Part shown: positions 8,701 to 19,769 of the stretch, one piece after another
How positions within the stretch are numbered: position 1 is the stretch's first letter
How the letters are laid out: every line of letters starts with the position of its first letter
Assembly (NCBI GenBank): GCA_051530055.1
Contig: CM121341.1
Location: 7,688,001-7,752,000 of the forward strand
Reading direction: 5' to 3'
Source: Neoechinorhynchus agilis
Lineage: Eukaryota; Acanthocephala
DNA length: 64,000 nucleotides
Made by a program: the position numbers and the translations under genes
Notes under the pieces: model-generated
Told to the model about the DNA's origin: nothing
The model's input: the letters and a program-made list of their open reading frames with translations, nothing else
Databases searched by the model: none

Positions 8701-11700
8701 CGACAGCCAATTCGATTTCGTTATTCGCTGAAATCATCACAAGCGAACAGTGACCACCGATCCTCCCAAACTGCTCCTTGATCTCCTTCTTAACATTTCT
8801 AAGGAACTTCTTGTCTTTTGATGGATAAGAAGCACATGCAAATGCTGCCTCTTGCCAAACTAATATTCCATATCGATCAGTGAGCTCATAAAACTTATCG
8901 GATTCGTACAATCCACCTCCCCATACTCGGATGAAGTTTAATCCAGCTTCAATCACTGAAATTAGTAGACGACGCAGATATTCGTTATTGATTCGTGGCT
9001 GACTGGCATCGGGAGGAACCCAGTTCACGCCTTTTAAAAATAGCCCCACTCCGTTTACTTCCAAATAAAACATTGCCGGATCATGTTCGTCCACTAGTTT
9101 TATATAACGAAAACCGATTGTATGATTGGTTGACATATGAAGTCCAGGCGGATAAATTACTTGAGTAAAAAGTCGGTACAATTTTTGCATTCCGTGATTT
9201 CGAGGATACCACAGCTCCGGTTCTTTACAAGGGTCTATTTTATGGAGCATTTTGGAGTTATAGATTTATAACTACCAACTTTAATGATTCTATTCATATT
9301 TATCTCGTTCATTAAATTGCGGGAAAAAAAGAAGAAATTTCTGTAGGTAATTGTTTAGAAGTCTACATCCGCAATAAATGATTATTTCGATTAAAGACGT
9401 TCTGAGAACCTCTAAAGGGGTTAATCATCAGTTCTAAAATACAAGTGGCTAAATGCTTATTTCGCTCTCACACGCTCTTATGGTTGATTTTGTTGGTTTA
9501 TTTCGGTTAGCTGTTAAGACAGAGTTTGTATCCTCGTCGGTCATTGAGGTCCGGTTTCTTTCCTTGGATTAAGAAGGCTTCCTTTATTAAGAACGTCGAA
9601 AATTGTTGCATTTACTTGCTAAAACCATTGTTTTGTCGAAATTGACCAAGTGGCCAGTTTGCACCTCGTTCAACACACGATTCGATGATACCACCTTCTC
9701 CGTCTTGGACTGTTTATATTCTGCCAATCTCGTCTTCAGATTCCGGCATGTTTGTCCGATGTAATTGCTGTTTCATTGACCATAGGAAACTTTGTAGACA
9801 ACAACCCTCTTTTCTAATTCCTATTATTTCCGGGGGAAATGAGGTTTCTTATCAGCACAACGACAAACCGCTGTTCTTAGTTATTCTCAAGGTATTGTTT
9901 CGCCAACCGGAAATTCGTGGGCTTGACCAAACAATGGTTTTAGCAAGTGAACGCAATAATTTTCGACGTTCTTAATTAAAAAAACCTTCTTAATCCAAGG
10001 ACAGAAACCGGACCTCAATGACCGACGAGGTTCCAAACTCTGCCTTCACTGCTAAAAAAAACTCATCCACTTGTATTTTAGAACTGACGATAAACCCCTT
10101 TAGAGGTTCGTAGAACGTCCTTTTAAGCGAAATAATCATTTACTTCGGGTGTAGACTTCTAACCATAATTCTCTAATCACACATTCCCCGGTACATCCTC
10201 ATTTTTAAAAAAACACAGTAAGAAATAGACTCTATGTTTTGTGTCCAGTGCAAGGGTAAAACTTTGTTTTTCTAACGCGACACCTTTTTTGAGGAGAATC
10301 TTTGTTTGCCAATTTAAATCCTGGATGCTAATACGGATCGTCATGTCAACATGAACCTGAATGTTCTTAAAAGTCACATAAACATACCAAATCTTTGATT
10401 TACGAAATACGTTAACATTGGTTTCGTAAAGTGGTTCGTTGAGCATCAAAATCTCGGCTCGAGTTCCTGTAAGACCGATGGGTGATAAACTTGGTGCCCA
10501 GTCCCATCCAAACGAGAATTGTGGTTGTCGCAAAAAGTTCACATGAGATAATCCGTATATGTAGGGTTTATCGGGTGGAACATCGTAACCAAATATACTT
10601 TTGTATTTCCAGGATTTCTTCATAGCGTAGCTAACCGGTGAACGAAATGTAATGGCGAGTTCATTTTGGCCTAATTTTAAGGGTATTTTGAAATATATTA
10701 CAGGCTTCAGTGATATACGGACAACTACGGGTTCGAGCGGGAAATTGGTTTAAGAAACATTTGTTACATGATGATTTTGGCCGGTATGTAGAGTCTAACG
10801 TTTTTAGAACTACCAAAGTAATGATGAACCCAGCGGTGAGGTTCGCTTATCGTTTTTAATCGAAAAAGAGGGATAACAATGAGTCTCGTATCTGCTATTT
10901 CTTTTTTAATTATTAGCGATAAGAGCTCGATTTTCGACCATGGTGATTTTTATTGTAAAGAAATTATTCATTGTAGTTTCAGTTTCAATTAGCGATGTTT
11001 GATTCAGAAAATAGATTTATATGAAGATTGGCCAGCCGTAATTTTATATCAATGTGTGGCCTTTTTATGACACGGCTGATAATTTTCGGGCACACAGCCC
11101 ACCGATTTGGTTCAGGGAAGTAATTCAATCACTCAATGCACTGAACCATACAGTTATGAGTTTGTAAGAATCCCTCCGGATCCTCAGATACCTCCCGAGA
11201 ATGCGGGACTATTCAGTGAGTTTCCTCCCTTCAACGAGGTATTTCGTCCCTCGTTTGGTTGTGCGTCATTGGCGGTAACGGATTCGAATCAGTTGACCCT
11301 TAATCGGGATCACGGGCATTAGTCCACTTTTGAATTACTTCTCTGAACCAAATCGGTGGGCTGTGTGCCCAAACATTAACAGCCGTGTGATAAATAGATT
11401 TATCTTGAAAAATTTCGGCTTTTTCGTTTGCTTTCTTCGGTCAATTGTAAAAAAGGGGTGATTTTTATATTTTGTGGAGCACCTTAAATCGCTGATTCTT
11501 GTCTTATCGGAATAAATGCGCTATCTGACTTGCCAATAATCTTACCGTTGACGTAAAATCTAGCGATTGTTTGTACTTGATCTATGATTAGCCAGGTTGA
11601 CAAAAACCTTTCTGGTGGATTTGTAATGTTGAAAATTGTCCGGATAGTCCAAGACGTATTTTCAATAATCCATCGCTGGTCAATATCGTTAAAATCCTTC

Positions 11701-11906
11701 ATGGGATCACCAATGATTTGAAGATCGTCAGTGCAGATTCTCTGCAGAGAACGACCAACAATGTTTTCAATGATTCGATTGTCAATTGTTTGTTCTCTGT
11801 CATTTGACAATATCCAGCGACTTGTTGACAAATCAATAACTTTTGTCAAAGAGACAACTTCGAGTAAAAGATACCACAGTTTGAAATGGCTGCTAAAATT
11901 AAACAT
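5704..11906 (-). CDS. MANBA: beta-mannosidase, four exons
   Basis: Lysosomal glycosidase (GH2 family) that removes terminal beta-mannose from N-glycan fragments. Approximate exons on the minus strand: 11906-11490, 10704-10205, 9240-8453, 6685-5704; total ~890 residues against ~880 in mammals. Exon 1 opens with a signal-peptide-like MFNFSSHFKLWYLLLEVVSL and the sugar-binding domain. Exon 2 has FSFGWDWAPSLSPIG. Exon 3 has IRVWGGGLYESDKFYELTD and ISANNEIELAV, whose NNE holds the acid/base glutamate. Exon 4 has LLLSEFGVQS with the nucleophile glutamate, HRQRHPNG and CLYWMLVDTWVGPSWS. The exon 2 start (acceptor ending at 10705) joins PVIYFKIPLKLGQNE; other borders are less exact, and the exon 1 donor is unresolved. 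Introns 1-3 hold a TIR element, a PLE-derived palindrome and a tandem array. Confidence 0.9.
6714..8345. repeat. tandem array, ~377-bp unit, ~4.3 copies, in MANBA intron 3
   Basis: The segment starting GGGACGAAATATTTCG recurs at 6723, 7100, 7475, 7851 and 8229 (spacing 375-378), nearly identical in each copy. The array begins ~30 bp from the last MANBA exon and ends ~100 bp before exon 3. The unit contains a tRNA-like stretch (GGTCCAGTGGACTTTAGCC then GGGGTTCAAAATCC) and an end motif GGGCTGTACGC/ATAAGCCGT, so it derives from the SINE/TIR family also seen at 11071-11388 and 24230-24640. Frames within it are shadows. Confidence 0.9.
9352..10166. mobile_element. inverted-repeat PLE-derived insertion in MANBA intron 2
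   Basis: The left arm (9352-~9650) and the right arm (~9895-10166) are reverse complements with scattered changes: for example GTTTAGAAGTCTACATCCG at 9352 against CGGGTGTAGACTTCTAAC ending near 10163, and CCTCGTCGGTCATTGAGGTC against GACCTCAATGACCGACGAGG. The central part read on the minus strand (about 9770-9655) encodes NYIGQTCRNLKTRLAEYKQS, then NRVLNEVQTGH, the GIY-YIG endonuclease core of Penelope-like elements. PLE terminal repeats are known to occur in inverted as well as direct order. A third copy of the arm lies at 24000-24140. Confidence 0.75.
11071..11388. mobile_element. non-autonomous TIR element with tRNA-like interior, in MANBA intron 1
   Basis: The ends are an inverted repeat of about 45 bp: CACGGCTGATAATTTTCGGG at the left and, as its complement, CCAAACATTAACAGCCGTG at the right, both followed inwards by GGGCTGTGTG/CCACCGATTTGG. 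Flanks read TGA on both sides, a possible 3-bp target duplication. Inside, on the minus strand, GTGGACTAATGCCCG and GATTCGAATCCGTTACCGCC match the tRNA-like region of the element at 24230-24640, including a pol III B-box-like GATTCGAATCC. The same body follows (GGGACGAAATACCTCG, GGAGGAAACTCACTGA). Confidence 0.75.
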
Positions 11907-12214
11907 AATAACGTTAACTTTAAACGGTGAACAATAAGAAACGAATGCGTTTCCGAGACACGCACAATTTCTGGCAGTTATATCTAGAAAAAGAAAGTAA
12001 AAAAAGTAATTCGACATTTCCTTTAGTGTTAAACACGCAAAATGTCGTTATGAGCCTACAAGAATTAACTCTTTGGTTTTCTTGATTTATGAGACGCAAG
12101 TAAAGTTTCTTAAAAAAATTTACGAAAATCATCTACGATGCCTTTTTTTTAATACAAAAAATTGCAATAGTTCTAAAAATTTGTGTCGGTCTTCAATGTT
12201 CGCAAAATTCATGA

Positions 12215-13040
12215 AAAATTTAAATAAGAAAATAGAATTCAACTGCATTCTCCGAATCAATGCGTTTTCTTTTTCTTTTTATACAAAATGCTCGTCTTCG
12301 TATTAGAAAAAAAAGAAGATTAGTCAATGGCTTCTTTTTTTACGCATTGTACAAAACGAAGCAAAGTGCCAAAACTATTAAGGAGAGAATTTTAAATCTT
12401 ATTTTTTTGACAAATTTAAATAAGAAAATAGAATTCAACTGCATTCTCCGAATCAATGCGTTTTCTTTTTCTTTTTATACAAAATGCTCGTCTTCGTATT
12501 AGAAAAAAAGAAGATTAGTCAATGGCTTCTTTTTTTACGCATTGTACAAAACGAAGCAAAGTGCCAAAACTATTAAGGAGAGAATTTTAAATCTTATTTT
12601 TTTGACAAATTTAAATAAGAAAATAGAATTCAACTGCATTCTCCGAATCAATGCGTTTTCTTTTTCTTTTTATACAAAATGCTCGTCTTCGTATTAGAAA
12701 AAAAAAAGATTAGTCAATGGCTTCTTTTTTTACGCATTGTACAAAACGAAGCAAAGTGCCAAAACTATTAAGGAGAGAATTTTAAATCTTATTTTTTTGA
12801 CAAATTTAAATAAGAAAATAGAATTCAACTGCATTCTCCGAATCAATGCGTTTTTTTTTTAATTTAAATAAGAAAATAGAATTCAACTGCATTCTCCGAA
12901 TCAATGCGTTTTCTTTTTCTTTTTATACAAAATGCTCGTCTTCGTATTAGAAAAAAAGAAGATTAGTCAATGGCTTCTTTTTTTACGCATTGTACAAAAC
13001 GAAGCAAAGTGCCAAAACTATTAAGGAGAGAATTTTAAAT
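12215..13040. repeat. tandem array, ~195-bp unit, ~4.5 copies
   Basis: Units start with AATTTAAATAAGAAAATAGA at 12215, 12413, 12607 and 12803, with a truncated fourth copy followed by a full one from ~12860. Copies are almost identical, implying recent expansion. The unit holds an ACGCATTGTAC / AATGCGTTTT partial inverted repeat. The last copy ends ~65 bp before the start codon of the next gene, so the array lies in its promoter region. Short hairpin-forming AGATCAAAA...TTTTGATCT follows at 13042-13078. Confidence 0.9.
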
Positions 13041-13104
13041 CAGATCAAAAGTAACCACAGCAACGCTATTTTTGATCTGATTACATTATGCTGAAAGTGA
13101 TCAC

Positions 13105-13752
13105 ATGAGTTTCCGTGATTTGTATAATTCCCTTCGAGATTTGGAAGTCTTGATCAGATCGAATTTGTATTTGACTGAACTATTAGTTAAATATAAGACA
13201 AGTGAGTACTGTTGATGGATACTCTCTCTCTGAGACGAACTTGAGATATTCATGTGCAGTTTTAAAGAAAACGAATTGGCTGAAAGATTTGTTTTACACA
13301 GTGAGTTATTTCAATCGTTGTTGGGTTTCGAATCCATTAATTTGAACAAAACTGCTACATTATTTGCAGTAGAAGCAAGCAGACTTTCTAAGAGATTTAG
13401 ATACATATCAACGGACTGTATGCGAGGCCTAAAGACCGTCGATGATTGTGTTCAAGAAATAATGGATTTCCGATTAAGCGTTAATCAAGCAATCGGTAAA
13501 TCGTTTAAAAGTATTGATTCCTTCAAACAAAAAGCAGCCAATAAGCACATAGAGCACTACGTATGCACATTGGTAGCGATCAAGACGATTCTGTTGCTCT
13601 TGTTCGATCAAGTGGATGATTTAACTGAAAAAAGAAGAGTTTCGTTACAAACGACGACGACGACGAATTGTAGAACTTCAATTGCTTACATCTTGTCTTG
13701 TTTGTCACAGCGATGCTCCGTTTGGGCTTACTCTTTGTACGGCAAATCATAA
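13105..13752 (+). CDS. unrecognised helical protein, two exons, 197 aa
   Basis: Exon 1 is 13105-13205, starting MSFRDLYNSLRDLEVLIRSN; exon 2 is 13260-13752. The intron (54 nt, GTACTG...GTGCAG) matches the size typical of this window and joins in frame to give KYKTS-DFKENELAERF. Exon lengths (101 + 493 nt) sum to a whole number of codons. The product is predicted mostly helical, with a hydrophobic stretch VCTLVAIKTILLLLFDQV near residue 140 that could be a buried helix. No domain recognised. An alternative donor (GTGAGT at 13202) would break the frame. Confidence 0.6.
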
Positions 13753-15235
13753 TTTCATTCTAGACTCGAAATTATCAAAAACATCTAAATTTTTGAAAAG
13801 GTGATCCGAAAAAGTTGTGTGTTCTGAAGCCTCACATTGAATCTTTTTTTCACAACATAATTAAACTCTATAATTCCAAAGGATTTTCATCAGGTGACAT
13901 CCGAAAACTTTAAATATCTAGTTTTTTAGCGTCCCAAATTAAGCATTTGATTTCTCCGAATTCAACGACCATTCTAATGGACGTTCAACCTTTTACGGGT
14001 TTTTTATTATCGAATTAAAAAAAGAGACTTGAATTGTGCTTATACTTTTAGATTCAAATACAATAGTATTTCATGGATTTATTTTGTTTGAGACCGTCCA
14101 ATTTAATAAGTTCCTAAAGGGTTTTATAATTTGTTAATCAGCGCTCCCATTCATCGGCGCTGGCCAAAATGCTGGCCTGCACCGCAATGCTTATTTTTTG
14201 CGCCAAGAACGAAGGTTTGGAAATACACTTTTACAACCTAACCAAACAAATTAAGTATAATCATTTCAAAACAACTTAGCAGCTTTTTAATTGTGTTTTT
14301 TTGCCTTCATTGGAAATTGGTCGAAAGAGGTCGCCGCTATTTATATATAAATATTCAAATAAAGAGCAATAATCGCGTGACTAAAACCTAAAGACGGTAT
14401 TGAGTATCGGCCTAACAATTTCTCGGCTAAGCTCACTCCAAAAAAATATGAGATTGAGACCTTCTTGTGCTGAAAAACGCACCTTTTTTTTCTTAGATGT
14501 AATATCTGAAATTAGATTTTAAAGAAGCGTTGCACAAATACAAAAAAATGAATCCTTTTGTTTTCAATATTTAAGTCTATTTCATCGAGGTGCTCAGGGA
14601 CACCTCTCACTTTTTTTATCTAATCTCAAATGTTTCAGCCTTGTGATTTGATGGGTTTTTTTGTTGTTGTTGATATCCATAACCATTTGTGGTAACAAAG
14701 AACCCGACTATTTATTGAATTTTGATCTCATTTTATGAAATTTCTATTGAAACACAACTATAAAATTATATCGAGAAAATCAAATGAGGGTCATATTAAT
14801 TCTGATCACCTTTTTTGATTACAAAAAAAAACAATGTGAAAAGACGAGATTTTTTTAATCGTACTTAAATTATGATGTTAAAAAAAGACAAATCAATTTC
14901 GGGAATTCTATTTAACACGAGCGCCTTAAGCTAAAGTTTTGTTTCTTTACATAGCGTTGATGCTCAAAAAAAGATGTTTTTTTACGCTCGGATCTCTTTC
15001 CAAGAAATTCAAACATTGTTTCTCTTTTTCGAGTGCGTTTTTTTGTGATGAAATCAAAAGATAACGAAAATCTTTCAAAATTGTTCTAATCACCAAAAAT
15101 ACAATATAAGTAGAATTTCTTCAATAAAAAACAAAAGAGAATGATGATTCGGCGATGTTCGAGAGTTTCTTGGTGCACCAAGGCGGACACTTTTTTTTCT
15201 GTCGAGGACTCACTAATTAAAAAAGAATCAAATTG
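13753..15235. other. AT-rich intergenic with a short LINE scrap at 14143-14220
   Basis: About 1.5 kb with no convincing gene. At 14143-14220 the minus strand encodes LAQKISIAVQ...ILASADE, a scrap of the C-terminus of the RPDG-family LINE (compare 40429-40575). The rest is AT-rich with many T-runs and contains the 3' flanks of both neighbouring genes. Confidence 0.5.
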
Positions 15236-15943
15236 TCATTGAACATTTTCCAGCTCATGTTTTTCTTTTTTCTGTGACTCGCCGTCTTTTTGTGCAGCAG
15301 CAGCAGCCTTGGCCGAATTCTGCTCCTGTAAGATTTGTTCTAGTTCTGGAGGTAAAATGCTGTAATCAGGAAGCAATCGAAAAGGCATACAATACTTTCC
15401 GGTTCGTAATACATAGCCATCTCGGCTTACCTTTAATTGAAGACGTTTGTTGAAAACCACAACTCGAACACTGCTCATCAATAAAATGTCTCCTTCTTCT
15501 ACTGCTTGTGCTGCATGGTCCCATAAAGTCATTTCCATCGATCCGGATGGATCCGCCACTATCGCAGTGGTAACGTTTGATCCGCTCTTTGTCGTATAGT
15601 TTGAAGTAATGTTGACCACGATGACCTGCATTCCACAAACTTTATCGTGTTTCACATTACAGATCGGGGTGATTTGTAGATTACTGGATGGTTGATCAGG
15701 AGGATCATTTTGTCTTACTGCAATGCCGTAAGTTGTCATTTCAGTGTTAAACGGATCCGTGTAGAATAAAGAAGTGTCATAGATGAGCTCGTTAGGGTCT
15801 TGGCGCTCATCGAATCCAATATTAGAGAAAAGAGTGTCTTCAGGCGGTTCATAGGCCGTTTGTTTCATCAACTCTATCAGTTCTGCGTCCGAAAATTTAG
15901 TCGATTTCTCTGATGGCTTTACTTGACCCGATTTCTTTTGCAT
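15236..15943 (-). CDS. SOSS complex subunit B-like single-stranded DNA-binding protein
   Basis: A 235-residue intact frame. Residues ~95-195 form an OB fold like that of SOSS-B1/B2 (NABP, hSSB): MQVIVVNITSNYTTKSGSNV, TTAIVADPSGSMEMTLWDHA, AQAVEEGDILLMSSVRVVVF, then RDGYVLRTGKYCMPF. In SOSS-B the matching blocks read 'VADKTGSINISVWD' and 'GD..KIGEFCMVY'. The family binds ssDNA in double-strand-break repair and associates with Integrator. Unusual is a ~90-residue acidic N-terminal extension; family members usually start close to the OB fold. The tail (AKAAAAAQKDGESQKKEKHE) is low complexity. Single exon; ATG at 15943 is the first in frame. Confidence 0.7.
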   Translation of the reverse strand: MQKKSGQVKPSEKSTKFSDAELIELMKQTAYEPPEDTLFSNIGFDERQDPNELIYDTSLFYTDPFNTEMTTYGIAVRQNDPPDQPSSNLQITPICNVKHDKVCGMQVIVVNITSNYTTKSGSNVTTAIVADPSGSMEMTLWDHAAQAVEEGDILLMSSVRVVVFNKRLQLKVSRDGYVLRTGKYCMPFRLLPDYSILPPELEQILQEQNSAKAAAAAQKDGESQKKEKHELENVQ

Positions 15944-16049
15944 TTAAGAGATATGTCTAAAATCATCGGCGTTTTTTGAAGAAGTTTAAACCTAGAGATT
16001 ACAAGGCTCAATTTTGTCGAATGGATTTTGAAAGCAGTCAGAGAAAATC

Positions 16050-17400
16050 CTTTGGGGATAATTAAAGGAATTGTGGTGATGATAATCCTCGTTCCGAATG
16101 AAAAATATTTTTAAAAAATATCTTTTATCCGGAAAGGATTATCAATACCACAATTGAAAAGTATTATTAAAAATCTTGAAACAAAAAAAGGTTTAATCAT
16201 CTTTAGAGAAAGAAAAAATCTTTTTCGGATGATAAAGGAATTGTGGTGATGATAATCCCCTCCCGAATAAAAAATATTTTTATGAAATATCTTTAATCCG
16301 GAAAGGATTATCAATACTACAATTAAAGTATTATTAAAAATCTTGAAACAAAAAAGGTTTAATCATCTTTAGAGAAAGAAAAATCTTTTTGGAGATAAAG
16401 GAGTGATGATAACCCTCCCGAATAAAAAATATTTTTATGAAATATCTTTTATCCGGAAAGGATTATCAATACCACAATTGAAAAGTATTATTAAAAATCT
16501 TGAAACAAAAAAAGGTTTAATCATCTTTAGAGAAAGAAAAAATCTTTTTCGGATGATAAAGGAATTGTGGTGATGATAATCCCCTCCCGAATAAAAAATA
16601 TTTTTATGAAATATCTTTAATCCGGAAAGGATTATCAATACTACAATTTTAAAGTATTATTAAAAATCTTGAAACAAAAAAGGGTTTAATCATCTTTAGA
16701 GAAAGAGAAAATCTTTTTGGGATGATAAAGGAATTTTGGTGATGATAATCCTTTGAATAAAAAATATTAAATATTCTTTAATCCGGAAAGGATTATCAAT
16801 ATTACAATTTAAAAGTATTTTTATAAATCTTGAAACAAAAAAGGTTTAATCATCTTTAGAGAGAGAAAATCTTTTTGGAATGATAAAGGAATTTTGGTGA
16901 TGATAATCCCCTCCCGAATAAAAAATATTTTTAAAAAATATCTTTTATCCGGAAAGGATTATCAATATTACAATTGAAAAGTATTATTAAAAATCTTGAA
17001 ACAAAAAAGGGTTTAATCATCTTTAGAGAGAGAAAATCCTTTTGGGATGATAAAGGAATTTTGGTGATGATAATCCCCTCCCGAATAAAAAATATTTTTA
17101 TGAAATATCTTTAATCCGGAAAGGATTATCAATACTACAATTAGAAAGTATTATTAAAAATCTTGAAACAAAAAAGGGTTTAATCATCTTTAGAGAAAGA
17201 GAAAATCTTTTTGGGACGATAAAGGAATTTTGGTGATGAAAACTTTGTAAAAACAATGAAATATTCTTTACCCGGAAAGGATTATCAATATTACAATTGA
17301 AAAGTATTATTATAAATCTTGAAACAAAAAAGGGTTTAATCATCTTTAGAGAAAGAGAAAATCTTTTTGGGATAATAAAGGAATTTTGGTTACCAGAATT
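16050..17400. repeat. tandem array, ~162-bp unit, ~8 copies
   Basis: Each unit contains AAAGGTTTAATCATCTTTAG, TGGTGATGATAATCC, and TCCGGAAAGGATTATCAATA. Spacing is about 160-165 bp, with one shorter copy. A second, small cluster of the same family lies in the NudC intron (58930-59335). The segment GGTTTAATCATC/TTTAGAGAAA...GAAAAT is also the core of the otherwise different 183-bp array at 48395-50975. Small minus-strand frames inside are repeat translations. Confidence 0.9.
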
Positions 17401-18096
17401 TTAAAGTTGGTTAGATTTTAATATTGCAAACTCTGACGTATTTTGAAGTGTTCTTCCGCATCAAAAATGGTTTTGCGTCACAATCGCAAACGAATGTGCG
17501 ATTTTTCGTTCAATTCGTTTTTTAGCATTTAGCAAAACTACTTAAAATATTTCGACTAATTTTCTGTTTGTCTTGGATTGCTTTCTTTTGCTCAATTAGT
17601 TTTTAAACTTCCATTCGGATTCTCAAAATTCATCGATATGATTTATTTACCCCCGATATTTCCCCAAAGTTCTTGAAAAATTATCCTCGGGGGGGGGAAG
17701 AGACTTCCTTTTTCTCAATTAGTTTTACTACCCATAATTCGGATCGAAAATTCACTGAGAACTAAATCTTAGATCACATTGGAAAAGTCTTCAAATTACC
17801 GTTTACGAATAATAAATGATTTTTTTTAGAATCAATATTTTCAATCGGACTTTTAGTGATGCTTTTGATCTTACAACTTTGTAGGTGAAAATAATTTTCG
17901 AAAGTTTCATAATGATCTGTTGAACTAATTGAGAATCAAAGTCGCGCTTTTTCACTAGCCTTAAAAGTGGTTACTTTACACGTGTCGGTCTTACGGAACT
18001 TCTATTTAATCTTAATAAAAAATTCTCACTTTTAAATCTCTCGATTTTAAACTAAAAAACTTCAATACTTTAAACTTGGTTGTTCAGTCGCATGTT
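17401..18096. other. intergenic with degenerate MITE-like copy at 17585-17710
   Basis: At 17610-17700 lies CATTCGGATTCTCAAAATTC, CCCCGATATTTCCCC, AAGTTCTTGAAAAATTATCC and a run of nine G. This matches the repeats at 62280-62720 and the ends of the element at 50950-51050. No gene is visible. Confidence 0.5.
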
Positions 18097-18420
18097 TTAT
18101 CTATTGATGATTGTTTGATTGACAATCCGACTGAAAGAGAGAGATTTCGAAAATTTGAAGCAATAAACAAATAAAACACCCATTTTCCGTTCGATAATAA
18201 ATCTGGAATAAACATGAGGGCGTTGGGAAAATCGGCTTTCCATAATATTACACAAGTTTAAAGTTATTTTAAGAACTGACAATATCGAAACGATTATACA
18301 AGTGTTACTGGACTTGATTATCTATTGATGATTGTTTGGTAGACAATCCGACTGAAAGAGAGAGATTTTATTGAAACACCTAGCTTTCGCCGTCCAATGG
18401 CTTCTTCAGGGTGTAATCTA
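18097..18420 (-). mobile_element. retroelement-like 3' end with CTGAAGA hairpin motif
   Basis: The plus strand has a direct repeat, TCTATTGATGATTGTTTG...GACAATCCGACTGAAAGAG, at ~18098 and ~18322. On the minus strand 18410-18381 reads CTGAAGAAGCCATTGGACGG then CGAAAGCTA, followed 10-12 bases later by AATAAAATC. This 3'-end architecture also occurs in the repeats at 52.5 and 57 kb. I read it as the 3' tail of a Penelope-like or related element; the family call is inference. Confidence 0.45.
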
Positions 18421-18543
18421 CAATGCGAGTGGAGGTTCACAGGAGATTCATGACTTCAGACAACTTCTGGTTAATGAGTGTCTTTCCGACCGACCGATGC
18501 CCGCTAGAGTCCTCACGATCTCAAAAAGATTTTTTTTAATTGA

Positions 18544-18951
18544 TCAATAACAATATTTAACGTTTATTGGAAGAGCGAAAGTGTCGAACATACACAAGTG
18601 ATTGAGATATTCTTTTGTGTAGTAGAACATTGAACGATCAACGGGATTTGGTTGTTTAATTTTAATTGGACGATGATCTTTTGACAATATACTATCGATT
18701 GAGAAGGACATTGGTTTAACTTTTCGACCCTTTAATTTTCTGTCATCATAATTTTCCTTTGTTCTTTTCATTCGTTCACGTTTATTGGCAAGCCATTTTC
18801 TAATTTGTTCCTTTCGAAGTCCTGTTATATTTGCAGCGTCGTCAAGTTCCACTGATCTCATGTAGGGATTGCTGAAATTGGTTAAATACCATTTTTCAAG
18901 GTAGGATACTGCATTGGGTGGAAAACGCATTGTTGGTTTGCTGGATTGCAT
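18544..18951 (-). CDS. TALE-class homeodomain protein
   Basis: The frame extends upstream to 19017 from a non-ATG codon; the first ATG is at 18951 (MQSSKPTMRFPPNAVSYLEK), chosen as start, giving 135 aa. Residues ~8-66 are a homeodomain: LEKWYLTNFSNPYMRSVELD, DAANITGLRKEQIRKWLANK, RERMKR. The NPY loop and spacing mark the three-residue TALE insertion. In the recognition helix W48, N51 and R53 are kept (KWLANKR), with leucine and alanine where WFxN is usual. Outside the homeodomain there is no MEIS, PBC or other TALE motif; the 70-residue C-tail (VKPMSFSIDSILSKDHRPIK) is unrecognised. Nuclear transcription factor, divergent. Confidence 0.8.
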   Translation of the reverse strand: MQSSKPTMRFPPNAVSYLEKWYLTNFSNPYMRSVELDDAANITGLRKEQIRKWLANKRERMKRTKENYDDRKLKGRKVKPMSFSIDSILSKDHRPIKIKQPNPVDRSMFYYTKEYLNHLCMFDTFALPINVKYCY

Positions 18952-19357
18952 TTTTTTTGTGAAGAAAAGGAGCAAAAACCGATATGAGATAATTAGTGTA
19001 AAAAAAGAAGTAGCCAATGAGCATTCAGCAAGGTGGTGATAATTATTTTTGGCTTGTGTGTTGCAATATCGATTTTATGGCGGCACTCGATTTAAAAAAA
19101 AGAGTGAGAACAACATACAAACGGTATCTCGGAATGCCACTGATGTGCCTTATATTTTGTACTAATAATTAAAAATTTTTTATAAAAGAATCTAATAGAC
19201 GAAGCGGAAAATTCAACATCCTGGATGTCCTGCATCCTCTGACCGTAATATCGTCGCTATTTTATGCATAACAAAATTAAACACTTCTTTTAGGGCTATT
19301 TAAGTTGACAAATTTTATCGACAGGCCAGGTTCCTTTTTTTGTAAAATTAAAATCAA

Positions 19358-19660
19358 ATGAATACGATTCTTCTCAAAATGAGATCGATTACTCGATTTT
19401 GTGAAAATTTAAGGCCATCAAAAGCGCCGCTTACCAGATTTAGTAAGACACATTTACTTAAAAAATCAATTCCACAGTTGCTAAAGAGCCGCAAATCGAT
19501 TGATGTTATCGCTTTGAAATGGAGCATTAAGTTTAAAGCTCGTATCTTATTTTTCATTCTAGATTACATCTCAGCTCGTTCAGGTGGAAGATCAATTTTA
19601 ACGAACGAAAAAATTTTGCAAGTTAACGATAAGTTTTCCACAAAAAAATATAAAACTTAA
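19358..19660 (+). CDS. small basic protein, possible but unproven gene
   Basis: A 100-residue frame from ATG 19358, basic (about 20 Lys/Arg), including SKTHLLKKSIPQLLKSRKSI, FKARILFFILDYISARSGGR, and ILTNEKILQVNDKF. The second half vaguely recalls the H2A histone-fold pattern 'A.VL.Yl.aE...N....ri.prhl.l', but identity is low and I do not assign it. The 5' and 3' contexts give no support. It may be a chance frame. Confidence 0.25.
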   Translation: MNTILLKMRSITRFCENLRPSKAPLTRFSKTHLLKKSIPQLLKSRKSIDVIALKWSIKFKARILFFILDYISARSGGRSILTNEKILQVNDKFSTKKYKT

Positions 19661-19769
19661 AATTCTTCAAAAAAAGTCCAAGATTCAAAATTTGTCGCAT
19701 TATGATTGGCTAGTTTTTTATTTTTACTAATGATCTTTAAATGGTCTGAATCGTAAAAATTTTAGCGAA

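Noticed and set aside
16050-17400. CRISPR-like regular repeats
   Set aside because: Units are tandem without unique spacers; eukaryotic introns and genes surround them.
19358-19660. Possible histone-fold (H2A-like) protein
   Set aside because: The pattern match is loose; kept only as a low-confidence frame without assignment.
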